Positions 9,308-18,610 of a DNA stretch of 64,000 bases are shown here, one piece after another. Each line of letters begins with the position of its first letter. Position 1 is the first letter of the stretch. The DNA comes from Bacteroidales bacterium (GTDB lineage Bacteria > Bacteroidota > Bacteroidia > Bacteroidales > UBA932). The notes beneath the pieces are model-generated. The model ran no database searches and was not told where the DNA came from. It saw nothing but the letters and a program-made list of their open reading frames with translations. The position numbers were made by a program, and so were the translations under genes. The DNA is taken from assembly GCA_017430365.1 (NCBI GenBank), contig JAFRNC010000006.1:186001-250000 (forward strand), in the 5' to 3' direction.

Positions 9308-9789
9308 AACGCATATTTATAATCGCAGCCCTGCTGCTCGTCTCGGCTGCTACTTTCGCCCAGAACGGTAAAAGCATATACCAGAAGTATTCCGATGAGG
9401 ACGGCGTGAGTGCCGTCTACATCTCCCCTGCGATGTTCAGGATGATAGGAAAGATCCCGGACCTGAAGGTGGAAGGAGACGACATCGACCTTTCTCCAAT
9501 CATCCGCTCTCTCACCGGGCTGTACATCATTGACAGCGAGAACCCGGGCATCAACGCCCGGCTCAAGGCCGACGCCGAGAGATTCATATCAAGCGGCAAC
9601 TACGAATTGCTGATGGAGGCAAAGGATTCAGGTGAGACGGTCAGGATGTTCACCGTGGGTACCGAAGCGATCGTCAAGGGTTTCGTGATGATAGCGGTCG
9701 ACGGTGAAGAGACGACTTTCATATGCCTTGACGGCAATATGAACCGCGACGAGCTCGAAAAAGTCCTCGCCGAAAAGATGAAAAACTGA
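9304..9789 (+). CDS. DUF4252 domain exported protein (second of the cassette)
   Basis: 161 aa with a clear signal peptide (MKRIFIIAALLLVSAATFAQ) followed by a DUF4252 domain: an N-terminal SIYQKYSDEDGVSAVYISP segment, a middle LTGLYIIDSENPG strand and a C-terminal TFICLDGNMNRDELEKV segment. Periplasmic or surface location expected. Function is unknown; linkage to the ECF sigma factor is the main clue. A strong hairpin follows at 9810-9847. Confidence 0.8.
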   Translation: MKRIFIIAALLLVSAATFAQNGKSIYQKYSDEDGVSAVYISPAMFRMIGKIPDLKVEGDDIDLSPIIRSLTGLYIIDSENPGINARLKADAERFISSGNYELLMEAKDSGETVRMFTVGTEAIVKGFVMIAVDGEETTFICLDGNMNRDELEKVLAEKMKN

Positions 9790-9809
9790 TTGAAGGAAAA
9801 GCAGCAATG

Positions 9810-9847
9810 AACTGCCACGGGCGCTATGCTTCGCGTCCGTGGCAGTT
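9810..9847. terminator. Bidirectional hairpin overlapping the end of secA
   Basis: AACTGCCACGG at 9810-9820 pairs perfectly with CCGTGGCAGTT at 9837-9847, with a few more pairs inside. On the plus strand it follows the DUF4252 gene; on the minus strand it contains the final codons and stop of secA and is followed after some bases by GCTGCTTTTCC. Without a long uniform T run on either side its efficiency is uncertain. Confidence 0.6.
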
Positions 9848-12800
9848 CTTGTATTTCTTGCCGCTGCCGCAAGGGCACGGGTCGTTTCGGCCGACCTTCT
9901 TCTCGACATGGATCGGAGCCTGTGTCTTGGGCTCGGAGCTGTTGGTGAGAAGGTCCGGACGGCTGGTCTGCATCCGGCTCATGTCGGAACGCTTTTCATG
10001 GCCTTCGGTCACTACATCCTCGGGCTGCTGCTCCTGGCGGAGGAAAATCTGGGCGCGGAGCAGGAACGCGAGCACGTCCTTGCTGAGGTTTTCGAGCATC
10101 GTTATGAAGAGGCCGTAACTCTCGGTCTTGTAGACAACGATAGGGTCTTTCTGCTCGTATGCCGCATTCTGTACCGACTGCTTCAGATCGTCCATCTCGC
10201 GGAGATGGTTCTTCCAGTAGTCGTCGATGACACGGAGCGTGATGGTTTTCTCAACCGCGCGTACCAGTTCCCTGCCCTTGGTCTCATAAGCTTTCCTGAG
10301 GTCAACGAGGACAGTATAGACCATCTTTCCGTCCGACACGGGGATGGCGATGTTCTGGTAAAACATGCGCTTGGTCTCATAGACGTATTTGATGATAGGC
10401 CAGGCACGTTCGACGAGTGCGTCGAAACGGCGCTGCTGGACTTCGAGTATGGTCTTCTGGAGTTTCTCCACCAACTGGTCTTTCTTCGCCCGCTCATAGA
10501 ACTGTGCGTCGAAGTCTGGCTCGACCGAAAGAGTCTGGCGAAGCGCCTCGCAGAAACCTTCGTAGTCGAGGTCCTTGTTCTGGTCGACGAACATCTCGCA
10601 GTAGTCGGTGGCCATATTGAGCACGTCGACGTCGATGCGTTCGCCGGTAAGGGCGCTGCGGCGCTTCGAGTAGACGACCTCGCGCTGATTGTTCATCACG
10701 TCGTCATAGTCCACCAGGCGCTTACGGGTGCCGAAGTCGTTCTCCTCGACCTTGCGCTGCGCACGCTCGATGGCTTTCGAGAGCATGGATGCTTCCAGGG
10801 CCTCGTCGTCGGGCATGTTCATCCTGTCGACTATCCCGGATATACGCTCGCTGCCGAAGATACGCATCAGGTCGTCCTCGAGCGACACATAGAAGACGGA
10901 GCTTCCCGGGTCACCCTGACGTCCGCTTCGGCCTCGCAGCTGGCGGTCGACGCGGCGGCTGTCATGTCGTTCCGTGCCTATGATCGCAAGGCCGCCCGCA
11001 GCCTTTACTTCGGGAGTCAGCTTGATATCGGTACCACGGCCGGCCATGTTGGTTGCGATGGTTACGGTGGAAGGTTCGCCTGCGTGCGCCACGATCTCGG
11101 CCTCGCGTGCGTGCTGCTTGGCATTCAGGACCTGATGCTTTATGCCGCGGATCTTGAGCATGCGGCTGAGCAGCTCGGATATCTCCACGGATGTGGTGCC
11201 CACGAGCACCGGACGTCCCTGTGAGATATATTGCTGTATCCTGTCTATGACGGCGGCGTACTTGCTCTTCTTGGTCTTGTAGATCAAGTCGTTCATGTCG
11301 TCGCGTATGACCGGACGGTTCGTAGGGATTACGACCACGTCGAGCTTGTATATGTCCCAGAACTCCTTGGCCTCGGTCTCGGCGGTACCGGTCATGCCGG
11401 AGAGCTTGTGATACATACGGAAGTAGTTCTGGAGGGTAATGGTCGCAAATGTCTGGGTAGCAGCCTCTACCTTAACGTTTTCCTTTGCTTCTACGGCCTG
11501 GTGGAGGCCGTCGCTCCAGCGGCGTCCCTCCATGATACGGCCGGTTCCTTCGTCGACAATCTTGATCTTGCCGTCGATGATGACGTAGTCCACGTCCTTG
11601 GCGAACATCGCGTATGCCTTGAGGAGCTGGTCCACGGTATGCATTCGCTCGGCCTTGAGGGAGTAGTTGGCGTAAAGTTCGTCCTTGAGGCGCTGCTTTT
11701 CTTCCGCGCTTCCCTCGCCTTTCTCGATTCGGGCAACCTCGTCACCGAGACGGGGCATGAGGAAGAAGTCCTTGTCTCCGACTGCCTGAGCCAGCACCTC
11801 GTTACCCTTGTCGGTAAGCTCTACGGTGCGCTGCTGCTCGTCGATGACGAAGAAGAGTTCGTTGGTTACCACGCGCTGCTCGATGTCCTTGTCCTGGAAT
11901 GCGGCGCGGATGATCTTGCTCTCGGCGTTCTGCAGGATCTGTTTGATGCCGGGCTCGCTGAGGTATTTGATCAGCGGCTGATACTTGGGAAGACCCTTGT
12001 GTGCGCGGAGCAGCAGGATCTCGCCCTTGTCGTTTATCTCTCCGGCGGCAATGAGTTTCTTCGCCTCGTTGAGCGTCTGGTTGACGAAATTCTTCTGGGC
12101 GTTGTAGAGACGCTCCACGTACGGCTTATATTGGATGAATGTCTCATCGCCCGCCTTTTCGACCGGACCGGAAATGATGAGAGGGGTACGGGCATCGTCA
12201 ATGAGCACGGAGTCGACCTCGTCCACGATGGCGAAATGATGTTTGCGCTGCACAAGGTCCTTGGGATTGATGGCCATGTTGTCGCGCAGGTAATCGAAGC
12301 CGAATTCGTTGTTGGTACCGAAGGTGATGTCGGCCTGGTACGCGGACTTGCGGGCGTCAGTGCTGGGCTGGTGTTTGTCGATGCAGTCGACACTTAGGCC
12401 GTGGAACATATAGAGGGGGCCCATCCACTCCGAGTCTCGTTTGGACAGGTAGTCGTTGACGGTCACTACGTGCACGCCTTTCCCTGCCAGGGCGTTAAGG
12501 AATACGGGAAGGGTCGCGACAAGGGTCTTGCCTTCTCCGGTGGCCATCTCCGCGATCTTCCCCTGATGGAGCACGATACCGCCGATCAGCTGGACATCAT
12601 AATGGACCATGTCCCATGTAATCATGTTCCCGCCGGCCATCCAGGAGTTGCGCCATATGGCATATTCCCCGTCCACGTTTACGAAGTCGTGGCTTGCGCT
12701 GAGGTCGCGGTCGAAATCGGTAGCCTTTACCTTGATCCTTTCATTCTCCTTGAAGCGGCGTGCGGTGGACTTCACGATGGCGAAAGCCGTGGGAAGTACA

Positions 12801-13114
12801 TCGTTCAGCACCTCTTCTATTTTCTTGTCTATAGTCTTTACGAGTTCGTCAAGTTCGGTGGCGAGTTTCTCCTTCAGGGCGACCTCCATCTCCGGATCGG
12901 AGAGCTGCTCCCGTATCTTCGACACCTTCTCTTCCTCCGCTGCCGTATAGGCGCGGACCTTCTCCTTCAAGCGTGCGCTCTCGCCGCGCAGGTCATCGTC
13001 GCTGAGACGGTCGACGCGGTCAAATTCCGCAAGGACCAGTTTCAGGGTCGGATTAATTTCCCTTATGTCGCGGTCCGCCTTGGTTCCGAACAGTTTCTTC
13101 AGAAAGTTAGCCAT
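9824..13114 (-). CDS. secA: Protein translocase subunit SecA
   Basis: 1096 aa motor ATPase driving unfolded preproteins through SecYEG. Visible: MATGEGKTLVATLP (Walker A), VDEVDSVLIDDARTPLIISG (DEAD-box region), MAGRGTDIKL and GRSGRQGDPGSS (second nucleotide-binding fold), and a C-terminal zinc-binding DPCPCGSGKKYKNCHG. It is longer than E. coli SecA (901 aa) owing to insertions typical of Bacteroidetes SecA. It starts at MANFLKKLFG. The last codons take part in a hairpin. meaB lies 30 bases upstream on the same strand. Confidence 0.97.
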   Translation of the reverse strand: MANFLKKLFGTKADRDIREINPTLKLVLAEFDRVDRLSDDDLRGESARLKEKVRAYTAAEEEKVSKIREQLSDPEMEVALKEKLATELDELVKTIDKKIEEVLNDVLPTAFAIVKSTARRFKENERIKVKATDFDRDLSASHDFVNVDGEYAIWRNSWMAGGNMITWDMVHYDVQLIGGIVLHQGKIAEMATGEGKTLVATLPVFLNALAGKGVHVVTVNDYLSKRDSEWMGPLYMFHGLSVDCIDKHQPSTDARKSAYQADITFGTNNEFGFDYLRDNMAINPKDLVQRKHHFAIVDEVDSVLIDDARTPLIISGPVEKAGDETFIQYKPYVERLYNAQKNFVNQTLNEAKKLIAAGEINDKGEILLLRAHKGLPKYQPLIKYLSEPGIKQILQNAESKIIRAAFQDKDIEQRVVTNELFFVIDEQQRTVELTDKGNEVLAQAVGDKDFFLMPRLGDEVARIEKGEGSAEEKQRLKDELYANYSLKAERMHTVDQLLKAYAMFAKDVDYVIIDGKIKIVDEGTGRIMEGRRWSDGLHQAVEAKENVKVEAATQTFATITLQNYFRMYHKLSGMTGTAETEAKEFWDIYKLDVVVIPTNRPVIRDDMNDLIYKTKKSKYAAVIDRIQQYISQGRPVLVGTTSVEISELLSRMLKIRGIKHQVLNAKQHAREAEIVAHAGEPSTVTIATNMAGRGTDIKLTPEVKAAGGLAIIGTERHDSRRVDRQLRGRSGRQGDPGSSVFYVSLEDDLMRIFGSERISGIVDRMNMPDDEALEASMLSKAIERAQRKVEENDFGTRKRLVDYDDVMNNQREVVYSKRRSALTGERIDVDVLNMATDYCEMFVDQNKDLDYEGFCEALRQTLSVEPDFDAQFYERAKKDQLVEKLQKTILEVQQRRFDALVERAWPIIKYVYETKRMFYQNIAIPVSDGKMVYTVLVDLRKAYETKGRELVRAVEKTITLRVIDDYWKNHLREMDDLKQSVQNAAYEQKDPIVVYKTESYGLFITMLENLSKDVLAFLLRAQIFLRQEQQPEDVVTEGHEKRSDMSRMQTSRPDLLTNSSEPKTQAPIHVEKKVGRNDPCPCGSGKKYKNCHGREA

Positions 13115-13144
13115 TTCTCTTATAAAAATCTTACTATGTTAATC

Positions 13145-14272
13145 TTACAGTTTTCCCTGGTATTTGTCAATCAGTTCAGTAGCCGCGGAGAACGATTCCA
13201 GGTCGCCGCGAAGGACGGCAGCCTCATATTCGGGCATCAGTTTTTCAATGCGCTCATCCTCATAGAACATGTTCTTGAGGCTCTCGTTGATGCTTTCATA
13301 CATCCAGTAGCGCGACTGTTCGCGGCGCTTCTTGTGATAGTAGCCGTTCCCCTTGACGAGTGCGAAATAGTCCTCGATCTTCTTGAGAATCTCGGGAAGT
13401 CCTTCCTTGGTCACCGCCGACGATGTCACAGCGGTCGGAACCCAGGTCGACTCGGTCGGAGGGAACAGATGCAGTGCGTTGGAATAGAGAGCCCTGGCCA
13501 TCTGGGCCTTTTCCACATTCGTCCCGTCGGCCTTTGTGATGGCGATAAGGTCGGACATTTCCATGATGCCGCGCTTGATTCCCTGCAGGTCGTCTCCGGC
13601 TCCGGAGAGCATGAGCAGCAGGAAGAAGTCGCTCATCGAATGGACTGCGGTCTCGCTCTGTCCTACGCCCACGGTCTCTATGAACACCACGTCGAAACCC
13701 GCGGCCTCGCAGAGCAGGATGGTCTCGCGGGTCTTGCGTGCAACGCCTCCCAGCGAGCCTGCGCTCGGGCTGGGACGGATGAAGGCGTTGGGATCGTGGC
13801 AGAGGGTCTCCATGCGTGTCTTGTCGCCGAGGATGCTTCCCTTGCTCTTTTCCGAACTGGGGTCGATTGCCAGGACGGCCAGCCTGTGCCCCTCGGATGT
13901 AAGATATGAGCCGAACGCCTCGATAAAGGTGCTCTTTCCTGCTCCGGGCACTCCGGTGATGCCGATCCGCATGGTCTCCTTTTCATTGGATATGATCTGG
14001 CAGCGCTGGATGATCTGCTGCGCCACGGCACGGTGCTGCGGCAGCGAGCTCTCAACCAGCGTGATCGCCTGACTCAGCACGGTGGTGTCGCCGCGCTGTA
14101 TGCCTTCCATATATTCGTCCGCCGTCATTATCGACGGACGTTTCTTGAAAACTTTCTTGAGGTAAGGATTGACTATCGGGGGTTGTTTCACCCCTTTGTT
14201 AATGATCAGGCTGGTATCTTCGTTGTGGTAGTCATCGAAGAAATCGCCCTGATGATCCTTGTCTATTTCCAT
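13145..14272 (-). CDS. meaB: Methylmalonyl-CoA mutase-associated GTPase MeaB
   Basis: 375 aa G3E-family P-loop GTPase that gates cobalamin loading of methylmalonyl-CoA mutase and protects it from inactivation; this fits the succinate-propionate route of Bacteroidales. Walker A is GITGVPGAGKSTFIEAFG, followed by AVLAIDPSSEKSKGSILGDK, FIETVGVGQSE and the base-specificity ITKADG. The mutase genes are not in this window. It follows the DUF1573 gene by 4 bases and precedes secA by 30, all on the minus strand. Confidence 0.94.
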   Translation of the reverse strand: MEIDKDHQGDFFDDYHNEDTSLIINKGVKQPPIVNPYLKKVFKKRPSIMTADEYMEGIQRGDTTVLSQAITLVESSLPQHRAVAQQIIQRCQIISNEKETMRIGITGVPGAGKSTFIEAFGSYLTSEGHRLAVLAIDPSSEKSKGSILGDKTRMETLCHDPNAFIRPSPSAGSLGGVARKTRETILLCEAAGFDVVFIETVGVGQSETAVHSMSDFFLLLMLSGAGDDLQGIKRGIMEMSDLIAITKADGTNVEKAQMARALYSNALHLFPPTESTWVPTAVTSSAVTKEGLPEILKKIEDYFALVKGNGYYHKKRREQSRYWMYESINESLKNMFYEDERIEKLMPEYEAAVLRGDLESFSAATELIDKYQGKL

Positions 14273-14276
14273 ACGG

Positions 14277-15401
14277 TTATTTGACGTTTCCTGTAATGAA
14301 CAGATTGAAAATGGGTTTGGTGGGCGCGTCGGTTATGACGGTGAGCACTTCGATAACCTCTCCGGTATAGTCGAGAGAGGAGGAATCGAACTTGACCTTG
14401 ATATCGGCCTTGCCGCCGGGCTTGATGGTCAGGGGCATCCCTGTCAAGACCGTGGAGGCGGTCCCCTGCCCTTCGGTGTGATGGATCACAAGCGGGCTCT
14501 TCCCCTTGTTGCGTATGCTGTACGTGGCCGTAACGGTCGCGCCTTTCTTAATCTCTCCGAACTCGAAATAGCTGCGGTCGATGACGGGTATTCCCGCCCT
14601 CTCGATCTCGGCCTTCGTGAGTTTCTCGAAATTGTCCTTTATGACACCCGTGATTGTCAATTTGTCAGTGTAGCTTCTGCCATTGAGCTTGAACGATGCG
14701 TCGAACTTCTGCTTTCCCCACGCGGTACGGCCCATCGCCGCAGGATTGACAGCATATGACAGTCTGGCCATGCTGCGGGCCGGGATCGGGTTGGGGGTCA
14801 CGGTAATCGTAAGCCCGGGGGTGGCCGATGCCGTTTCAACCGTCAGATCGCTCTTGGAAAGGTTTGCAACCTGCATCTGGTCGGACTTCACGACTCCCTG
14901 GTCGATGTAGCCGATCGACGTCTCGGTCTTGCGTATTCCGAGGCTCCCTATCCTGGTCGTGAAGAGTTCGTCGAGGTCTTTCTTCTGGTCATGCGAGACA
15001 CCGCGGAGCCTCAGCACCACGGGACGGTCGAGGCTGGAGCGTCCTACACCGACATATACGGTAAGAGTCTTCTCGAACGGGAAGGGGCCCTGGTCGTTGC
15101 TGAAAGTGGCCTGGATGGTTCCGGTGGCGCCCGGACGGACAGGTTCCTTGGTCCATTCCGGCGTGGTGCAACCGCACGAGGAGATGACATTGTGGATCAC
15201 CAGCGGCTGCGTGCCGGTGTTGGTGAATGTGAAAATGCAACTGACAGGGCCTTCGGCAATCAGAACGTCACCGAAATCGTGGACCTTCTTGTCGAAACGT
15301 ATAACGTCGGCTTCCTTGTAAAAAGACTCTTCCTGTGCGAAGAGAGCCGCGCAGGAAAACGCGAGCGAAGCCAATATCATGAATACTTTTTTCATTTTCA
15401 A
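14277..15401 (-). CDS. DUF1573 exported protein with repeated Ig-like domains
   Basis: 374 aa with a signal peptide (MKMKKVFMILASLAFSCAALFA) and at least two or three DUF1573-type beta-sandwich repeats: VHDFGDVLIAEGPVSCIFTF with SCGCTTPEWTKEPVRPGATG near the N-terminus, and SYFEFGEIKKGATVTATYSI with the related lysine- and glycine-rich loop near residue 300. These resemble ASPM-SPD-2-Hydin-type modules. Likely periplasmic; function unknown. Divergent from the M16 peptidase, with short shared promoter space. Confidence 0.85.
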   Translation of the reverse strand: MKMKKVFMILASLAFSCAALFAQEESFYKEADVIRFDKKVHDFGDVLIAEGPVSCIFTFTNTGTQPLVIHNVISSCGCTTPEWTKEPVRPGATGTIQATFSNDQGPFPFEKTLTVYVGVGRSSLDRPVVLRLRGVSHDQKKDLDELFTTRIGSLGIRKTETSIGYIDQGVVKSDQMQVANLSKSDLTVETASATPGLTITVTPNPIPARSMARLSYAVNPAAMGRTAWGKQKFDASFKLNGRSYTDKLTITGVIKDNFEKLTKAEIERAGIPVIDRSYFEFGEIKKGATVTATYSIRNKGKSPLVIHHTEGQGTASTVLTGMPLTIKPGGKADIKVKFDSSSLDYTGEVIEVLTVITDAPTKPIFNLFITGNVK

Positions 15402-15411
15402 ATTATTTGTG

Positions 15412-15419
15412 CAAAGATA
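15412..15419 (-). promoter_or_regulatory. -7 promoter element of the DUF1573-meaB-secA unit
   Basis: TATCTTTG on the minus strand, 10 bases before the DUF1573 ATG. A TTG lies 23 bases further upstream, slightly more than the usual spacing. Confidence 0.45.
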
Positions 15420-15432
15420 CCATTTGTTTGAT

Positions 15433-15440
15433 TACTTTTG
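15433..15440 (+). promoter_or_regulatory. -7 promoter element of the M16 peptidase gene
   Basis: TACTTTTG on the plus strand, 28 bases before the chosen ATG at 15469; TTTG at 15406-15409 is a possible -33 at a somewhat long 23-base spacing. It supports the 15469 start over the upstream ATG at 15379. Confidence 0.45.
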
Positions 15441-15468
15441 TCCAAAATTACATAAATCGAGCCAACTT

Positions 15469-18369
15469 ATGAAACGCATTTCAATCTGGATCATGATGGC
15501 GGTTCTCGTATTCGCTGCGGCTTCATGCAGCAAGTACAAATACGAAACCGTCAAGGACGACCCCACGGGGGCACGTATTTACACTCTGGACAACGGACTC
15601 AAAGTCTATATGATCGTCAACAAGGACGAACCGAGGATCGACGCCCATGTCGCCGTCAAGGTCGGCAGCAAGAACGATCCCCAGGAAACCACCGGTCTCG
15701 CCCACTATTTCGAGCACCTGATGTTCAAGGGCACGAAACAGCTCGGCACGACGGACTACGCCAAGGAGGAGCCGCTCCTCAACCAGATCGAGGAACTCTT
15801 CGAGGTCTATCGCAAGACCACCGATCCCGAACAGCGCAAAGCCATCTACCACCAGATCGACTCCATTTCGTATGAAGCCTCCAAGATCTTCATCCCCAAC
15901 GAGTACGACAAGGCGATGGCGGCTATCGGCGGCCGCGGCACCAACGCCTACACCAGCAACGACGTGACCTGCTATACCGAGAACATCCCTTCCAACCAGC
16001 TGGAGAACTGGGCCAAGATCCAGGCCGACCGCTTCGAGAACGTCGTTCTCCGCGGCTTCCACACCGAGCTGGAGACGATCTACGAGGAGTACAACATGTA
16101 CGCGGTGATGGATCAGGAGAAAGTCCAGGAAGCGGCCTTCGCCGCCCTGTTCCCGAAACACCCGTACCACACTCCCGTCATCGGCTGGGGTGACCACCTC
16201 AAGAACCCGTCGATCACCAACGTGAAGAAATACCACGACCAGTGGTACGTGCCCAACAACATGGCAGTCTGCCTTGCCGGCGATTTCAATCCCGATGAGG
16301 CCATCAAGGTCATCGACAAGTACTTCGGCCCGCTGAAGCCCAACAAGGACCTCAAGAAGATGGAATTCGAACCGGAAGACCCCATCACCGCCCCGGTGGT
16401 GAAGGACGTCCTCGGCCTTGAATCGCCAAACCTCCTCCTCGCCTGGCGCTTCCCGGGTGCCAACAGCCCCGAAGCCAAATACATCGACCTGATCAGTTCC
16501 ATCCTGACCAACGGCAAGGCCGGTCTGATCGACCTCGATGTAAACCAGCAGCAGAAGGTCCTCAGCATGTACGCCTTGTCCGAGACAATGGCCGACTACT
16601 CGGCTTTCGTGGTGATGGCCGAGCCGCTGCAGGGCCAGAGCCTGGAAGAAGTCAAGCAGATCGCCCTCGCTGAGATCGAGAAGGTCAAGAAAGGCGAATT
16701 CGACGCCGACCTGCTGACCGCCATCATCAACAACGCCAAGCTCCAGTTCATGCAGCAGTGCGACCGCTCCCGTTTCCTGGTGAGCGCCGAAGTGAACTGC
16801 TTCATCAACGACATAGAATGGAAAGACTTCGTCCATGAAATCGACGACCTTTCCAAGATCACCAAAGAGGATATCGTGGCTTTCGCCAACGAACATTTCA
16901 AGGACAACTACGTTCAGATCAACAAACTCGAGCAGCCCGATCCGACCGACACCCGCATCGCCAAGCCGGCCATCACCCCGATCATGATGAACCGCGACGC
17001 TTCCAGCCAGTTCCTGCGCGATCTCCAGGCCTCGACTGTCACGCCCATCGAGCCCGTGTTCGTGGATTACAAGAAGGATATGTCGATCCTCAGCGCGAAG
17101 AACGACATCCCCGTGCTCTACAAGAAGAACGTGAGCAACGGCACCTTCCAGCTGTCCTACTACTTCGAGACCGGCAGCTATGCTGACAAGGTGATGCCTT
17201 TCGCCGCCAACTACCTCAATTTCCTGGGCACCGATGACATGACCCCGGAAGAAGTGCAGAAAGCCTTCTACAAACTGGCCTGCAGCATGTACGTCAGCTG
17301 CTCCGGGGAAGAGACCCAGGTGACGGTGAGCGGCCTTGCCGAGAATATGGAAGAGGCAATGCAGCTGGCCGAGAAGGTCATCGCCCACGCGAAAGCCAAC
17401 CCCGAGGCCCTGCAAATGCTTAAGTTCAATACCCTCTACGAGCGCCGCAACGCCAAGCTCAACCAGCGCAGCAACGCCCAGCAGATGTCGGCCTACGCCA
17501 TGTATGGTCCTAAGAACCCGCAGACCAACGTCCTCTCTTCCGCCGAACTGATGCAGCTTGGCGACGAGGCCCTGATAGAGAAGATCCACCACATTTTCGA
17601 CAATGAGCACAAGGTGCTCTACTACGGTCCGCTCGGCGAAAATGAAATCGTCGACGTAGTCAACAAGTATCACCAGATTCCCGGGAAACTCAACCCCGTG
17701 GTCAAGGGCGATCCTTTCGCCTACCTGCCGACGAAAGAGAATCAAGTCGTCCTGGCTCCCTACGACGCCAACCAGCTCACCCTCCAGGCCTACTATAACA
17801 CAGAACTTCCGTTCAGCGTAGAAACCGCGCCGATCATACGTCTCTACAACGAGTACTTCGGCGGCGGCATGAACTCCATCGTCTTCCAGGAGATCCGCGA
17901 AGCCCGCGGACTCGCCTACAGCGCCCGCGCCAACTACTCGATTCCGGCCGACCTGGACCACCCGTCGCTTTTCACCTACTCCATCGGTACCCAGAACGAC
18001 AAGTTGATCGACGCCCTGAGCGCCTTCGACGATATCATCAACAACATGCCTGTCTCCGAGAACGCCTTCAACATCGCCAAGGAGTCGTTGATCTCGAACC
18101 TCCGCACCGCCCGCACCGTCAAGGGCAACGTCCTGGCTTCGTACCTCGCCGCCCAGAAGCGCGGCCTCGACTATGACCTCAACAAGGTCATCTACGAGAA
18201 AGTCCCCGCCCTCACCCTCGACGACGTGATCAAATTCCAGCAGGAATATGTCAAGGACAAGCCGTACACCATCGGCATCCTCGGCCGCAAGGGCGACCTC
18301 GACCTCAAGGCGCTGGAAAAATACGGCAAGATCAAACAAGTCACGACCGACGAAATTTTCGGTTATTGA
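15469..18369 (+). CDS. M16 family zinc metallopeptidase, lipoprotein
   Basis: 966 aa insulinase/pitrilysin-like protease. A lipoprotein signal (MKRISIWIMMAVLVFAAASC) places it in a membrane facing the periplasm or surface. The N-terminal lobe carries the inverted zinc motif HYFEH (HxxEH) within TTGLAHYFEHLMFKGTKQLG, and the second lobe starts around residue 520. One chain carrying both halves is the usual arrangement in Bacteroidetes. Codon use is strongly GC3-biased (AAC, AAG, GAC, GCC), more than most neighbours, which suggests high expression and explains a 938-codon antisense reading frame. Downstream gene is a ferredoxin with its own promoter. Confidence 0.93.
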   Translation: MKRISIWIMMAVLVFAAASCSKYKYETVKDDPTGARIYTLDNGLKVYMIVNKDEPRIDAHVAVKVGSKNDPQETTGLAHYFEHLMFKGTKQLGTTDYAKEEPLLNQIEELFEVYRKTTDPEQRKAIYHQIDSISYEASKIFIPNEYDKAMAAIGGRGTNAYTSNDVTCYTENIPSNQLENWAKIQADRFENVVLRGFHTELETIYEEYNMYAVMDQEKVQEAAFAALFPKHPYHTPVIGWGDHLKNPSITNVKKYHDQWYVPNNMAVCLAGDFNPDEAIKVIDKYFGPLKPNKDLKKMEFEPEDPITAPVVKDVLGLESPNLLLAWRFPGANSPEAKYIDLISSILTNGKAGLIDLDVNQQQKVLSMYALSETMADYSAFVVMAEPLQGQSLEEVKQIALAEIEKVKKGEFDADLLTAIINNAKLQFMQQCDRSRFLVSAEVNCFINDIEWKDFVHEIDDLSKITKEDIVAFANEHFKDNYVQINKLEQPDPTDTRIAKPAITPIMMNRDASSQFLRDLQASTVTPIEPVFVDYKKDMSILSAKNDIPVLYKKNVSNGTFQLSYYFETGSYADKVMPFAANYLNFLGTDDMTPEEVQKAFYKLACSMYVSCSGEETQVTVSGLAENMEEAMQLAEKVIAHAKANPEALQMLKFNTLYERRNAKLNQRSNAQQMSAYAMYGPKNPQTNVLSSAELMQLGDEALIEKIHHIFDNEHKVLYYGPLGENEIVDVVNKYHQIPGKLNPVVKGDPFAYLPTKENQVVLAPYDANQLTLQAYYNTELPFSVETAPIIRLYNEYFGGGMNSIVFQEIREARGLAYSARANYSIPADLDHPSLFTYSIGTQNDKLIDALSAFDDIINNMPVSENAFNIAKESLISNLRTARTVKGNVLASYLAAQKRGLDYDLNKVIYEKVPALTLDDVIKFQQEYVKDKPYTIGILGRKGDLDLKALEKYGKIKQVTTDEIFGY

Positions 18370-18391
18370 TCGGATATTTTAAATTTGGTAT

Positions 18392-18399
18392 TATCTTTG
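18392..18399 (+). promoter_or_regulatory. -7 promoter element of the ferredoxin gene
   Basis: TATCTTTG, 40 bases before the ferredoxin ATG; a TTG at 18366-18368 is 23 bases upstream. Confidence 0.45.
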
Positions 18400-18439
18400 C
18401 CAACGTTTTCGACAACATCAACACTTAAACTTTTATAAA

Positions 18440-18607
18440 ATGGCTTACAAAATCACTGAAAACTGCGCTGCTTGCGGCACCTGCATCGATGAGTGCCCGG
18501 TAGGAGCCATCTCCGCCGGCGACATCTACAAGATTGACCCCAACGCATGCGTCGACTGCGGAACCTGCGCCGGCGTCTGCCCGATGGGTGCCATCGAACA
18601 GGCATAA
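18440..18607 (+). CDS. 2[4Fe-4S] ferredoxin
   Basis: 55 aa clostridial-type ferredoxin. Two cluster motifs are complete: CAACGTCIDECP and CVDCGTCAGVCP, each CxxCxxCxxxCP, sharing the Cys swap expected for two [4Fe-4S] centres. It is a low-potential electron carrier for pyruvate:ferredoxin oxidoreductase, Rnf or hydrogenase; the presence of hydE at the right end of the window fits ferredoxin-linked hydrogen metabolism. The start ATG follows an A-rich leader. A GC-rich hairpin (GGGGCTCCGCCCC) begins shortly after the stop. Confidence 0.95.
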   Translation: MAYKITENCAACGTCIDECPVGAISAGDIYKIDPNACVDCGTCAGVCPMGAIEQA

Positions 18608-18610
18608 TTT

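Noticed and set aside
9839-13909. Several 388-502-codon plus-strand frames opposite secA and meaB
   Set aside because: They mirror strongly coding minus-strand genes with complete family motifs and have no domain or start signals.
15523-18339. A 938-codon open frame antisense to the M16 peptidase
   Set aside because: It arises from the GC3-biased codons of the real gene, which avoid stops on the opposite strand; its translation is Val/Gly/Asp-rich without any domain.
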